Origin: Paraburkholderia bryophila
GTDB taxonomy: Bacteria > Pseudomonadota > Gammaproteobacteria > Burkholderiales > Burkholderiaceae
Length of the DNA: 64,000 bases
Assembly: GCF_003269035.1 (NCBI RefSeq)
Contig: NZ_QLTK01000016.1
Coordinates: 1 to 64,000, forward strand
Direction of reading: 5' to 3'
Each line of letters begins with the position of its first letter. Position 1 is the stretch's first letter. Made by a program: the position numbers and the translations under genes. This document shows, in pieces, positions 7,422 through 16,401 of this stretch. The notes beneath the pieces are model-generated. The model worked only from the letters and a program-made list of their open reading frames with translations. It did not search any database and was not told where the DNA came from.

Positions 7422-9779
7422 TTAGTCCGGGTGACGGGCGAGCACGGTTTGCGGCTCGTCCGTACTGAAGGCGGCTGGAGCGAGGCCGTCGCTCCAGCGC
7501 TGCCACATCGTGTGAAACGCGCGCGAGAGGCTTTGCGCGACAAGCTCCGGCCGGAACGGCGCCGACTGCATGCAGCGCTCGCGCAAGCCGGTGCGAATGC
7601 TCGCCAGCGCGGGGATGTCCGAGGCCAGCTTGACACCCTTGGCGACGAAGTCGTCCGCGTCTTCGGCCGCGAAAGCGTCGAGACCCGAATGCGACAGCCA
7701 TGCCGTGGCGGCCCGGCTCGCCATCGTCTTGCCGGCGATCGTCAGCGTGGGCACACCCATCCACAACGAGTTCAGAACCGTCGTGGAACCGGTATACGGG
7801 AACGTGTCCAGACAGATGTCGACCTGAAAGTGCTGTTGCAGGTAGACCTCGACGCGCGAGCGCGGACGGAACGTCAAACGGTCCCGCGAAATGCCTTCGT
7901 TGACGAACCAGCTGATGAGGTTCTCGTCGCCTTCGTCGCCGTTCATCGAACCGAGCACCATGCGCGACGTGGGCAACTCGCGAAGCAACCGTGCCCACAC
8001 GGCGATCACGTCGGGACGCAACTTGTTCAGCCGGTTGAAACTGCCGAACGTGATGTAGCCGTTATGCATTGCCGGCAGGATGTTGACCGGCGGTGCATTG
8101 CGGTCCGGCAGGAACGGCCCGATGGAAGCCAGGTGGACCAGCTTCTCGGAGAACTGCTTTTCCATCTCGCCGAACGGCGTGAAGAAGCGGTCGCTGAGGT
8201 AATAATCCATCGCGTCGAGACCGGTCGTCGCCGGATAGCCGATCCAGCTCACCTGAATCGGTGCGGGCTTACGCGCGAACGCCTGCAGCCGATTGCGGCC
8301 GGTGTGCCCGCTCAGGTCGATCAGAATGTCGATCTTGTCGGCGCGAACTTTCTCGATGAATTGCTCGTCCGAGATGCCGGCCGTGCGGGTCCACTGGTCG
8401 ACCTGGCTGGTCAGCCAGTGCGTGTAGTCGTCGTCATGCACGTGGTTGTAGTAGACATGGAGCGACAGGCTCTTGTCTTTCGCGAGCGGCTCGATGATCG
8501 GCATCAGGTACGACGCGACGGCGTGACGGAACAAGTCGCCGGAAACGATGCCCACTTTCAGCGGGCGGCCGGGCGAGCGGCTATTCGCGTGACGCACTTT
8601 CTGCAAGCGCAGCGAGGCTTCATGAATCCGCGCAAATTCGCGATGCTCGGCGTAGATCTGCTCGGGGGAGATTTCCGGGTTGTGCGCGATGGCGAAGAGC
8701 AGATTGCTGCGCGTCGGCGAATTCTTGGGATCGAGTTCGAGCGCGCGGCGAAAGCATTGCTCGGCCTCCTCGGTGGCGCCGATGTCGAGTAACACGACGC
8801 CCAGCGTGCTGTGGGACTCCGCGTAGTCAGGCGTCAGTTCGGTGGCGCGACGGCACTCGGCGACCCCTTCGCGAGCGCGGCCGAGGCCGGAGAGCACCAT
8901 GCCGAGAATACGATGGCCTTCCGAGTGGTCCGGATGCAGTTCGAGCAATTTCCGGCACTCGACTTCCGCTTCGGCATGCATACCCAGCAGGCGCAGCAAA
9001 TCGGCCAGTGCCTTACGCACTTCGGAATCGTCGCTGCCGAACGCAACGGCGTTTTTCAGAGGCTGTAGCGAGTCCGCGTAGCGGCCGGCCCGATGAAGCG
9101 CGATACCGAGGCAGCGCCACGCGAGGCCGTTCGACGGACACCGTTCCGTCATGCTCCGGGCGAGTTTGATGGCGTCCGGAATGTGGCCCTTGGCGAAGAG
9201 CGTGTTGAAGCGGGTAATTTCTTGCGGAGTGGGGCGGCGCGTATCGAGCGTTGCGGGCGCGGCTTCGGCGGTGTCTGTCGCGTTGAGGTCTGTCGAAACG
9301 ATCTCTGCGGGCGCCGGTTCCGGCGAGACGACGACCGGTGCGACCGCAGCGGTGGCGTAGCGGGCACCGCCGTGCGCCATGCGCGTGATCAGTCCGTCGA
9401 CGGCCGGTCCCTTCAAGCCCCTTTGCTGGCCCATTTCCAGCGCCATCCAGGCCGCCTGGATCTGGTCCGAATCGATCAGGGCGCTGATATAGGCCACCCA
9501 GAATTGGCCGTTGTTCGGCGCGCCGCCGAGCGCAGCTTCCAGGTGCGGCAGAGCGTCGGCAGGACGGTTGCGCTGCACGTACAGCACGCCGAGGTTGTAC
9601 TGCACGTCGACGTGGCCCGGCATGGCGTCGAGGATCGCGAGATACAGCGCCTCGGCGTCGTCTAACTCGGCCTTGTGGTGATGCGCCAATGCGGTCTGCA
9701 AAACCAGCGCGATGTCTTGCTCGAGCTGTTGCTCGGGCGTCAAGGGTTCAGCGGTCGGCTGGTCGTGAAGGAGCGTCAT
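7422..9779 (-). CDS. TPR-containing O-GlcNAc-transferase-like glycosyltransferase (GT41/SPINDLY), probable flagellin glycosyltransferase
   Basis: Protein of 785 aa from ATG 9779; the longer frame reading upstream to 10172 overlaps fliT antisense and is rejected. Residues ~25-115 and ~200-380 are tetratricopeptide repeats (for example YNLGVLYVQRNRPADALPHL and RCLGIALHRAGRYADSLQPL). The C-terminal half is the GT41 catalytic region (VGIVSGDLFRHAVASYLMP, ILIDLSGHTGRNRL, VSWIGYPATTGLDAMDYYLSD, TLTIAGKTMASRAA). Such bacterial proteins O-glycosylate Ser/Thr of flagellin or other secreted proteins in the cytoplasm. Its place next to fliT-fliD-fliC, with sugar-modifying genes behind it, supports flagellin as target. 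A terminator at 9913-9931 separates it from fliDT, so it likely has its own promoter. Confidence 0.83.
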   Translation of the reverse strand: MTLLHDQPTAEPLTPEQQLEQDIALVLQTALAHHHKAELDDAEALYLAILDAMPGHVDVQYNLGVLYVQRNRPADALPHLEAALGGAPNNGQFWVAYISALIDSDQIQAAWMALEMGQQRGLKGPAVDGLITRMAHGGARYATAAVAPVVVSPEPAPAEIVSTDLNATDTAEAAPATLDTRRPTPQEITRFNTLFAKGHIPDAIKLARSMTERCPSNGLAWRCLGIALHRAGRYADSLQPLKNAVAFGSDDSEVRKALADLLRLLGMHAEAEVECRKLLELHPDHSEGHRILGMVLSGLGRAREGVAECRRATELTPDYAESHSTLGVVLLDIGATEEAEQCFRRALELDPKNSPTRSNLLFAIAHNPEISPEQIYAEHREFARIHEASLRLQKVRHANSRSPGRPLKVGIVSGDLFRHAVASYLMPIIEPLAKDKSLSLHVYYNHVHDDDYTHWLTSQVDQWTRTAGISDEQFIEKVRADKIDILIDLSGHTGRNRLQAFARKPAPIQVSWIGYPATTGLDAMDYYLSDRFFTPFGEMEKQFSEKLVHLASIGPFLPDRNAPPVNILPAMHNGYITFGSFNRLNKLRPDVIAVWARLLRELPTSRMVLGSMNGDEGDENLISWFVNEGISRDRLTFRPRSRVEVYLQQHFQVDICLDTFPYTGSTTVLNSLWMGVPTLTIAGKTMASRAATAWLSHSGLDAFAAEDADDFVAKGVKLASDIPALASIRTGLRERCMQSAPFRPELVAQSLSRAFHTMWQRWSDGLAPAAFSTDEPQTVLARHPD

Positions 9780-9912
9780 GGTCTCGGCGCGGAATGGTCT
9801 ATGACGGAAATTGTGCGACGGGCACGGGGTTTCCGATGCGCGGAGATGACGGTGAAAACGCCGCCTGTTTAGCGTATGGGCAGGGGCGTGCGGGCGTGAA
9901 ATGCCAGAAAAA

Positions 9913-9931
9913 AGCCCGCACGCGGCGGGCT
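9913..9931 (-). terminator. Rho-independent terminator of fliD-fliT
   Basis: Read on the minus strand: AGCCCGC, short loop, GCGGGCT, then six T. It lies ~125 bases after the fliT stop. Confidence 0.8.
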
Positions 9932-10056
9932 GAGGGAACGAGCGCGTCTCACTTCGACGCGTAGTTCTTATTGTCGGGGTGTGCGCGGGAACCTGACGTC
10001 GGCGTCCGCTTGCCTCGCGGCACCGCGGTGGCTTGCAGGTTCCGCGGTCAGTCTGC

Positions 10057-10356
10057 TTACATGCGCGCCATGCGCTGATACTCGCCGGCTGCCTTGGCGC
10101 GTCCCATGGCCGCTTCGAACTCGATATGCAGTTCGTTTTGTGTCGTTTCGGCATCCGCGAGCAGCGCTGCATCCATGGCCTGGATCTGGCGGATCTTCTC
10201 CAGCGCGGCCGGTTCCTGCTCCGCGACTAGCGACATCAGCAGCGGCGAACGCGCTTCGATCAGGCGAGCCGCTTCCGGCCAATCGGCCAACGACGCCGCC
10301 TGGGCGATTTCGCGCGTCATTGCCAACAGGCGTTCTACTAATTCCGTCTGGTTCAT
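10057..10356 (-). CDS. fliT: Flagellar export chaperone FliT
   Basis: Protein of 99 aa, the usual size for FliT. It is predominantly helical (MNQTELVERLLAMTREIAQAA, then SLVAEQEPAALEKIRQI) with the N-terminal pattern of the family. FliT is the cytoplasmic chaperone for the filament cap FliD and in enteric bacteria also restrains FlhDC. It follows fliD by 27 bases in the same direction, which is the standard fliD-fliT pairing. GGAGG lies nine bases before ATG 10356. Confidence 0.85.
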   Translation of the reverse strand: MNQTELVERLLAMTREIAQAASLADWPEAARLIEARSPLLMSLVAEQEPAALEKIRQIQAMDAALLADAETTQNELHIEFEAAMGRAKAAGEYQRMARM

Positions 10357-10383
10357 CTTGAGCGCCTCCGGCAGGCTCGGCGG

Positions 10384-11889
10384 TTACGTGTTGTTGGCGC
10401 TGGCCAGTGCACCGGCGCTGTTGGCGCCGCCGAACAACGCGGTCAGGTACTGCGAATTGCTGTTGGCACTCGCCATCAAGGTATTCAGCGCCGTGAACTG
10501 CGCCTGATACTGGCTCGTCAACTGCGCAGTGTAATCGGCGAGCGCGCTTTGCTGCGTGGCGACGCTCTTCAGATCGGTGTTCAGCCCGGTGTTCTGGGTG
10601 TCGATGATGCCACCGGTCTGCGTGAACGTCGTGATGTCGTTGTTCAACTGCGCGGCGATGCCGTTGGTCGAGTTGAACAGCGAAGCGACGGTCGCGGGGT
10701 TGGCTGTCAGCGCGGTGGTCAGCGTCGAGCTGTCGACCACCAGGGTGCCGTCCGCCGGATCGTCTTTTAGCGTGATACCGATCGACGCCAGCGTGGTGCC
10801 GGTGCTGCCCGAGCCGACCGCGCCGCCGACCACCGAGGCCAGCGCGTTCTGGATGGTCAGCAGCGTCGAGTCGCCCAGCAGCGGGCCTTGCGACGATGCC
10901 GACGAGTTATACGAGGTGAGCGTGGCCATCGTCGTGACGACGGTGTTGTACAGGCTCACGAAGGTGTTGATTGCGCTGCTTTCCGCCGTCGTGTCCGGCG
11001 TCACGTTCAGCGTCTGCGACGTGCCGACGGCCGCCGCCGACAGATTCAGCGTGACACCCGAAATGGCGCTCGTCACCGAGTTGCTGGCGTTCGTCGCGGC
11101 GATGCCGTTGATCGTGAACTCCGCGTCCTGCGCGGAGGTGCTTTGCGACCAGGCGCTGCTCGTATTCGCCGAGGTAATGGTGGACTGGCCGCCGGTGGTG
11201 CTGGCCGTCGACGTCACGCCGAGGCTCGACAGGCCGTTGTCGCTCGTGACGTTGGTCGTCACGTTGATCACGTTGGCCGCGCCGCTGTTCGCCGAGCGCA
11301 GCACGAGGTGAGCGCCGTCCGTGCCGGTCACCACGGTAGCCGTGACGCCGGGGTTACCGCTGGCGCCGTTGATCGCGGCCGCAATGCCGGACAGCGTGTT
11401 ATTGGTGCTGTCGATATTGACGTTCACCGATTGGCTGCCGAGCCCGATCGTCAACGTGCCCGTGCCGAGCTGCGTGGTCGCGCCGAACGCCGCCGACGAC
11501 AACGCCTGCGAACCGGCGATCTGTTGCACGGCGACCGTGTAGCTGCCGGCCACGGCGCCCTTGCCGGCCGTCGCGGCGAGGCCGGTGCCGGTGGCGGTAG
11601 CGGTGAACGTGGACAACGTCGAACCGCTCGCCAGACCGGCAATACCGGATTGCAGCGCGCTCAGTGCAGCGCTCAGTGCGCCGTACGCGGACAGTTTGGT
11701 GTTGTCGCTGGTTTGTTGCGCCGACAGCGCGGCGGCTTGCCCCGCGGTTTTGGCGTTCACGAGCGCCGTGACGAGCGACGACACGTCCATCGACGAATTG
11801 CCTGTCGAGCCGCTGATGATCGACTGAGCGGCCGACTGCAGCGCAGCGTTGGCGCTCGCTGTAGAAGACGTGGTTGAGATCGAGGACAT
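10384..11889 (-). CDS. fliD: Flagellar filament cap protein FliD (HAP2)
   Basis: Protein of 501 aa. The N-terminal region MDVSSLVTALVNAKTAGQAAALSAQ is the coiled FliD N-domain, the central part is Ser/Thr/Gly-rich, and the C-terminus (LNTDLKSVATQQSALADYTAQLTSQYQAQFTALNTLMA) is the FliD C-domain helix that inserts into the filament. It forms the distal cap that folds incoming flagellin. GGAG precedes ATG 11889. No good sigma-28 site is visible in the fliC-fliD gap, so it may be a class II gene. Confidence 0.93.
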   Translation of the reverse strand: MSSISTTSSTASANAALQSAAQSIISGSTGNSSMDVSSLVTALVNAKTAGQAAALSAQQTSDNTKLSAYGALSAALSALQSGIAGLASGSTLSTFTATATGTGLAATAGKGAVAGSYTVAVQQIAGSQALSSAAFGATTQLGTGTLTIGLGSQSVNVNIDSTNNTLSGIAAAINGASGNPGVTATVVTGTDGAHLVLRSANSGAANVINVTTNVTSDNGLSSLGVTSTASTTGGQSTITSANTSSAWSQSTSAQDAEFTINGIAATNASNSVTSAISGVTLNLSAAAVGTSQTLNVTPDTTAESSAINTFVSLYNTVVTTMATLTSYNSSASSQGPLLGDSTLLTIQNALASVVGGAVGSGSTGTTLASIGITLKDDPADGTLVVDSSTLTTALTANPATVASLFNSTNGIAAQLNNDITTFTQTGGIIDTQNTGLNTDLKSVATQQSALADYTAQLTSQYQAQFTALNTLMASANSNSQYLTALFGGANSAGALASANNT

Positions 11890-11966
11890 GCAGAGGCTCC
11901 AGGCGTCTAGGAATCTGAATTAGGTGGTGCGGGATGCTACAGCATCGAGTGTTGCAAATGCACATC

Positions 11967-11982
11967 GGGAGGCATGCCTCCC
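11967..11982. repeat. Perfect 16-bp palindrome between fliC and fliD
   Basis: GGGAGGCATGCCTCCC is fully self-complementary. It lies ~80 bases upstream of the fliD start and 12 bases from the fliC terminator, so it may be an operator for fliD. Confidence 0.4.
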
Positions 11983-11994
11983 GTTGCTTGAAAC

Positions 11995-12035
11995 CCGGCT
12001 GCGCGCCGTCTCTTGATAGCGCGGCGCGCAGCCGG
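11995..12035 (-). terminator. fliC terminator, 14-bp GC-rich stem
   Basis: CCGGCTGCGCGCCG, 13-base loop, CGGCGCGCAGCCGG, positioned just after the fliC stop at 12050. Confidence 0.75.
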
Positions 12036-12049
12036 TACTACGTCAGCTC

Positions 12050-13198
12050 TTATTGCAGGAGCTTCAGAACTTGCTGCGGGTTCGAGTTAGCTTGCGCCAA
12101 CACCGAGATACCCGCTTGTTGCAGCACTTGCGCCTTGCTCAGGTTCGCCGTTTCTTGTGCGAAGTTGGCGTCCGTGATTTGCGACTGTGCCGACGACAGG
12201 TCGGTCGACTCAGCTTGCTGCGACGTGGCGATGGCCGTGAAACGGTTTTGCGCGGCGCCCAGCGATGCCTGCAGGTTGTTGACCGTTTGCAGAGCGTTGT
12301 CGATCGAGACCATCGCTTCGTTCGCGCCCGTCACCGTGCTGATGTTCAGGTTCGAGACCGTCGGCGGGCTGTTGATCGCGTTGATCTGCGCCACTGCCGA
12401 AGCCTGAGCTGCCGAACCTGCGCCTGCCGTCGTCGTTGCTGCGGCCTGGAGTGCCAGAGCCGTACCTTGCGTACCCGTACCGGCCGTTGCGCCCGAGCCG
12501 AACACGGCTGCTGCGACGGTTTGCGCGATTGCCTGGTTGTTCTGGTCGGTGAAGGTATAGCCGCCCTTGCCGTCCGACAACACGTTGATGGCCGTGATGG
12601 CCGGGCTCGCTGCCGACGTGTACGTACCCGTGTTGTCGACGCTGACCGACACCGTGCCGACGGTTTGACCCGTTTGCACCAGGCCGCCACCGATCTTCGC
12701 TGCCGACATCGACTGGCTCAGGTTCAGGCTGATGGTCTGGCCAACGTTCGCGCCGACCTGGAACGTCACGTTACCTGCCGAGCCGTCCAGAATGTTCGTG
12801 CCGTTGTACGTCGTTTGCGACGCGATACGGTTCACTTCCGAGATCTGTGCCGAAACTTCCTGTTGCAGTGCGGCCTGGTCGCTCGACGACAGCGTGCCGG
12901 TCGATGCCTGCACAGCCAGCTGACGAATACGTTGCAGGCTGGACGTCAGCGACGACAGTGCGCTCGACGCGGTTTGAATCATCGACACGCCGTCGTTGGC
13001 GTTCGACACGCCTTGATTCAGACCGTTGATCTGCGTTTGCATACGCGTCGAGATCGCCAGACCTGCTGCGTCGTCGGCCGCGCTGTTGATGCGCTTGCCC
13101 GAAGACAGACGCGTGATGGCTTGCGAGAGGGCGCTTTGCGAGCCATTAAGGTTTTGCTGTGCAACCAGCGAGTTGATGTTGCTATTGATTCCGAGCAT
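12050..13198 (-). CDS. fliC: Flagellin
   Basis: Protein of 382 aa. The conserved N-terminal D0/D1 region (MLGINSNINSLVAQQNL, then RLSSGKRINSAADDAAGLAI and QLAVQASTGTLS) and C-terminal D1/D0 region (DANFAQETANLSKAQVLQQAG, ending QQVLKLLQ) are both clear. The central ~150 residues are a short Ala/Thr/Gly/Ser-rich variable domain, surface-exposed in filaments and a natural site for O-glycosylation. AGGAGA precedes ATG 13198, and a sigma-28 promoter lies ~90 bases upstream. The gene is monocistronic, being followed by its own terminator. Confidence 0.96.
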   Translation of the reverse strand: MLGINSNINSLVAQQNLNGSQSALSQAITRLSSGKRINSAADDAAGLAISTRMQTQINGLNQGVSNANDGVSMIQTASSALSSLTSSLQRIRQLAVQASTGTLSSSDQAALQQEVSAQISEVNRIASQTTYNGTNILDGSAGNVTFQVGANVGQTISLNLSQSMSAAKIGGGLVQTGQTVGTVSVSVDNTGTYTSAASPAITAINVLSDGKGGYTFTDQNNQAIAQTVAAAVFGSGATAGTGTQGTALALQAAATTTAGAGSAAQASAVAQINAINSPPTVSNLNISTVTGANEAMVSIDNALQTVNNLQASLGAAQNRFTAIATSQQAESTDLSSAQSQITDANFAQETANLSKAQVLQQAGISVLAQANSNPQQVLKLLQ

Positions 13199-13285
13199 GA
13201 AAATCTCCTAAATAAGCCTTGAGCCCAATACGCCACGTTGGCATCGGCGGAAGCACTCGTTCATTGCTGGCCGCCTCAGTGAAGG

Positions 13286-13312
13286 TTGACGGCGCCCCTA
13301 AAAAAAACTTGA
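13286..13312 (-). promoter_or_regulatory. Sigma-28 (FliA) promoter of fliC
   Basis: On the minus strand: TCAAGTTT, 11 bases, GCCGTCAA. This is 13 of 16 matches to the enteric consensus TAAAGTTT-N11-GCCGATAA and predicts a ~80-base leader. Confidence 0.8.
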
Positions 13313-13465
13313 GGCACTTTGTTCAATGTCTTCCCAATTGTTTTGCCGTCGCGATACCGCGTCGAATCGCTGGGAGGCGCTTGCTGACTGGCTTGGCGGG
13401 CTCACTGCAGGGATGGGAAAGGCGGCGTATTCTCGTTTTATCTTGTAACAAAATCGGGAGAAATC

Positions 13466-14407
13466 ATGCAGAAACGCAAGGTTGGAAGATCCGAATTGCA
13501 GGTCTCACCGCTTATGTTTGGCGGCAATGTTTTCGGCTGGACCGCGGATGAAGCGACCTCGTTTTCCATTCTGGATGCGTTCGTCGACGCCGGTCTCGAC
13601 TTCATCGATACCGCCGACGTCTACTCGGCGTGGGTGCCGGGCAACCAGGGCGGCGAGTCCGAGAGCATCATCGGTAAGTGGTTCCGCCGGAGCGGCAAGC
13701 GCGACCGGATCGTGCTGGCGAGCAAGGTCTCGAAGCATCCGCAGCGCTTGGGGTTGTCGGCGGCCAACATTCAGGCGGCGGTCGACGATTCGCTGCGACG
13801 CCTGCAAACGGATTACATCGACATCTATTTTTCCCACGACGACGACGCAGCCACGCCGCTCGCCGAAACACTCGGTGCTTATCAGAAGCTGATCGAGGCT
13901 GGCAAGGTGCGGGTGATCGGCGCTTCGAACTATGGCGGCGCGCGGATCGAGGCGGCGCTGGCCGTCTCCCGGCAGCACGGACTGCCCGAATATCAACTGC
14001 TGCAGCCCGAGTACAACCTGTATGATCGCGCCGCGTATGAGCGCGACATCGAACCGGTGGCACTGGCCAACCAGCTCGGTGTGGTGGTGTACTACAGCCT
14101 TGCGAGCGGTTTTCTGTCCGGCAAGTACCGCTCGACGGCGGATCTGGCGAACAAGGTGCGCGGTGGCCGCGTCGAAAGGTATCTGAACGAACGGGGCATG
14201 CGGATTCTCGGCGCGCTCGACCGGGTCGCCGACCAGCACGGCAGTACGCCGGCCACCGTCGCGCTGGCGTGGTTGATCGCGCGGCCCAGCGTGACGGCGC
14301 CGATTGCCAGCGCGACCTCGGTCGAGCAGCTCAAAAGTCTTGCGGCCGCCGTCCATTTGATGCTCACCGGCGCCGATATCCGCGAACTGGACGAGGCGAG
14401 CGCGTGA
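13466..14407 (+). CDS. Aldo/keto reductase
   Basis: Protein of 313 aa with the AKR (alpha/beta)8 pattern. The catalytic tetrad is visible as Asp and Tyr in DFIDTADVYS, Lys in VLASKVSKH and His in DIYFSHDDD. The coenzyme region includes VIGASNYGG and, late, the PIASATSVEQLKSL segment that binds the NADPH phosphate in the family. It resembles the YajO/IolS (AKR11-like) group. GGGAG lies seven bases before ATG 13466. It has no functional link to the flagellar genes beside it, and the substrate is unknown. Confidence 0.88.
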   Translation: MQKRKVGRSELQVSPLMFGGNVFGWTADEATSFSILDAFVDAGLDFIDTADVYSAWVPGNQGGESESIIGKWFRRSGKRDRIVLASKVSKHPQRLGLSAANIQAAVDDSLRRLQTDYIDIYFSHDDDAATPLAETLGAYQKLIEAGKVRVIGASNYGGARIEAALAVSRQHGLPEYQLLQPEYNLYDRAAYERDIEPVALANQLGVVVYYSLASGFLSGKYRSTADLANKVRGGRVERYLNERGMRILGALDRVADQHGSTPATVALAWLIARPSVTAPIASATSVEQLKSLAAAVHLMLTGADIRELDEASA

Positions 14408-14766
14408 CGCGCGGATGGCCTGGCGCAATCGCTAAACCCCTGGTAGGATGGAGAGTTTCCTGATATCATCGGGAGTGAATTGAGATCTTTGCCTGTTTCG
14501 TCAGTGTTTTCTATTGATGAAAGGTTGGCGAAACGGCAACAGACGCGGTTTTTTGTATCACGTCTGTCCGCGTTCGGCGGTGAACTCCCCACCTCTCTTT
14601 TCCGGCCTCCGTGGCCGCTTTGCCTCTCGTTTCATTCGTGGTTTGGCCGGGTTCTGCCCGCGTTTGCCTGTTACTGGCCATGAATCGAAACGACCGGAGG
14701 GCCGGCGCGTGAGCGGTTTCCCGCCACGCAAATTAACCCGTATCAAGTGATTGAGTTAGGAATTAC
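14408..14766. other. Leader region of rpsU
   Basis: About 360 bases with no convincing gene. It holds a 7-bp inverted repeat with a T-rich loop (arms 14540-14546 and 14562-14568). It presumably carries the rpsU promoter, but I could not identify clear -35/-10 boxes. Confidence 0.4.
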
Positions 14767-14979
14767 ATGACGACGATTCTTCTGAAGGAAAACGAGCCGT
14801 TCGAAGTGGCGATTCGCCGCTTTCGTCGCGCAATCGAAAAGAATGGCCTGATCGCTGAACTGCGTGAGCGCCAATCGTACGAAAAGCCGACAACGGCACG
14901 TAAGCGCAAGAAGGCTGCTGCTGTGAAGCGCCTGCACAAGCGCCTGCGCAGCCAGATGCTGCCGAAAAAGCTGCACTAA
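14767..14979 (+). CDS. rpsU: 30S ribosomal protein S21
   Basis: Protein of 70 aa, MTTILLKENEPFEVAIRRFR at the N-terminus, very basic C-terminal half (ARKRKKAAAVKRLHKRLR). This is the standard length and sequence of bS21, which contacts 16S rRNA near the anti-Shine-Dalgarno region on the small subunit. It stands alone and is followed by a strong terminator. Several rpsU paralogues are common in Burkholderia; this copy is intact. Confidence 0.96.
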   Translation: MTTILLKENEPFEVAIRRFRRAIEKNGLIAELRERQSYEKPTTARKRKKAAAVKRLHKRLRSQMLPKKLH

Positions 14980-15001
14980 GCACGCTTTTTTAGCACGGCC
15001 G

Positions 15002-15040
15002 AACGGCGGTGTGAGCTTCGAAAGAAGCCACATCGCCGTT
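15002..15040 (+). terminator. rpsU terminator
   Basis: Long stem: AACGGCGGTGTG then GCTTC, GAAA tetraloop, GAAGC then CACATCGCCGTT, followed by TTGCTTTTT. Confidence 0.88.
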
Positions 15041-15099
15041 TTGCTTTTTGGGGCCTTTTGACTGCTTTAGACGGTGGTTTAAGGCGAGTTGCGGTGAGA

Positions 15100-15525
15100 T
15101 CAAGCGGCGCTTTTCAGTCGCTCGGCGGACAGGCTGAATTGGAGGGCAATCGACCCCAATCGTTCGTGCCATTCCCACGTGCCGAACACGTCGTGGACGT
15201 TCTGCAGGCAACTGAGCAGGTCGACGGTGGTTGGGTCGTAGACGTTGAGGCGCGCGCGAAACAGCGCCTTCTTGAGCGCCGAGATGCCGACGTCCATGTA
15301 AGCCGGCACTTGCACGGGTGTTTTGCCGATGTAGCGCACGGGAATGCCCTCCATCGCGCTCACGTAGTCGAGCGGCTTGATGAAGCTGCCGACCGGGCAG
15401 CCGCCGCAATAGCCGCGGTAGGCGCCGCCGCCGCGCGGCAGCAGTGCGGCGCGCTTCTGGCCGAGCAGATGACTCACGGCCTGATCGAAAATCTCCTGAT
15501 GCGTCAGGAAGCTAAGCGTTTTCAT
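15100..15525 (-). CDS. Conserved hypothetical protein
   Basis: Protein of 141 aa starting MKTLSFLTHQEIFDQAVSHL, with GGGAGA just upstream of ATG 15525. Visible are YRGYCGGCPVGSF (a CxxC pair that could bind metal) and a helical C-terminal half (TVDLLSCLQNVHDVFGTWEW). I recognise no named family and there is no signal peptide. The opposite-strand open frame of similar size (15058-15567) is Arg/Val-rich and looks like a shadow. Confidence 0.6.
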   Translation of the reverse strand: MKTLSFLTHQEIFDQAVSHLLGQKRAALLPRGGGAYRGYCGGCPVGSFIKPLDYVSAMEGIPVRYIGKTPVQVPAYMDVGISALKKALFRARLNVYDPTTVDLLSCLQNVHDVFGTWEWHERLGSIALQFSLSAERLKSAA

Positions 15526-15664
15526 GGTTGGTCTCCCACGCGTTACGCAGCGGTTATTCGTTGTTAGTGCGCATGACGATCAGTATCGGGCGCGCACCGA
15601 TTAACGAAGCCCCGACTAGCAAGGCGAAAGGCCCTCAATTCGCGGATTTGGGGCGCGGGTCGTG

Positions 15665-16261
15665 TCAACCCGCCTTGCGGTTGCGCCCCTTCTTGCCCAG
15701 CGCCGCGCATCGCGCCCGGCACATGCAGTTCGTCTCGTGGTCGTTCACCATGCCGACCGCCTGCATGAACGCATAGCAGATTGTCGTTCCGACGAACTTG
15801 CAGCCGTAGCCTTTGAGCGCTTTGCTGAGCGCGTCCGACACTTCGGTCGATGCCGGTGCCTGCTTATACGACGCCCAATCGTTCTGGATCGGCGTCTGGT
15901 CGACGAACGACCACACGAAGTTCGCCAGCGAGCCGTGCTCGCTCTGGATCTGCTGCACGGCGCGTGCATTGATGATCGCTGCTTCGATTTTGCCGCGATG
16001 GCGCACGATGCTTTCGTCCGTGACCAGCGCGTCCACGTGCTTCGGCGTAAAGCGGGCAACCTTGTCGATGTCGAAGTTGGCGAAAGCGCGGCGGTAACCG
16101 GCCCGTTTGTTGAGAATCGTCGACCACGACAGGCCCGCCTGAGCGCCTTCCAGCACCAGCATCTCGAACAGGTGCTGGTCGTCGCGCGAGGGCACGCCCC
16201 ATTCGGTGTCGTGATAGTGTGCGAGCGATTCGCTCGACGCCCAGTTGCATCGCTGTGTCAC
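15665..16261 (-). CDS. tag: DNA-3-methyladenine glycosylase I
   Basis: Protein of 198 aa, the usual Tag length. Start is GTG 16261 with GGGAG upstream. The N-terminal CNWASSESLAHYHDTEWGVP and LFEMLVLEGAQAGLSWSTIL are signature segments of Tag. Zinc ligands are expected from Cys and His near the N-terminus together with the C-terminal NDHETNCMC. The enzyme removes 3-methyladenine from alkylated DNA in base-excision repair. It stands alone. Confidence 0.94.
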   Translation of the reverse strand: MTQRCNWASSESLAHYHDTEWGVPSRDDQHLFEMLVLEGAQAGLSWSTILNKRAGYRRAFANFDIDKVARFTPKHVDALVTDESIVRHRGKIEAAIINARAVQQIQSEHGSLANFVWSFVDQTPIQNDWASYKQAPASTEVSDALSKALKGYGCKFVGTTICYAFMQAVGMVNDHETNCMCRARCAALGKKGRNRKAG

Positions 16262-16401
16262 GGTCGCGCTCCCGCGTAGTCATATCGCCCGCCAGCATAG
16301 CCGAAGCCTCACGCAGTGCAAGCAGGCCATTCGGCCGATTGCGCGATTGAAACGGACCTGCCACGCTACGCGATATTCACTTTCCGAACTCTTTCAATTC
16401 G

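Noticed and set aside
7402..7998. Long N-terminal extension of the DegT-type aminotransferase frame
   Set aside because: It overlaps the GT41 coding region out of frame, and ATG 7401 has a good ribosome site and the family N-terminus.
11890..12049. A sigma-28 promoter for fliD
   Set aside because: No sequence with both a TAAAGTTT-like and a GCCGNNAA-like box at 11-12 bases could be found in the gap.
15058..15567. Plus-strand frame opposite the hypothetical gene at 15100-15525
   Set aside because: The minus-strand frame has a ribosome site and balanced composition; this one does not.
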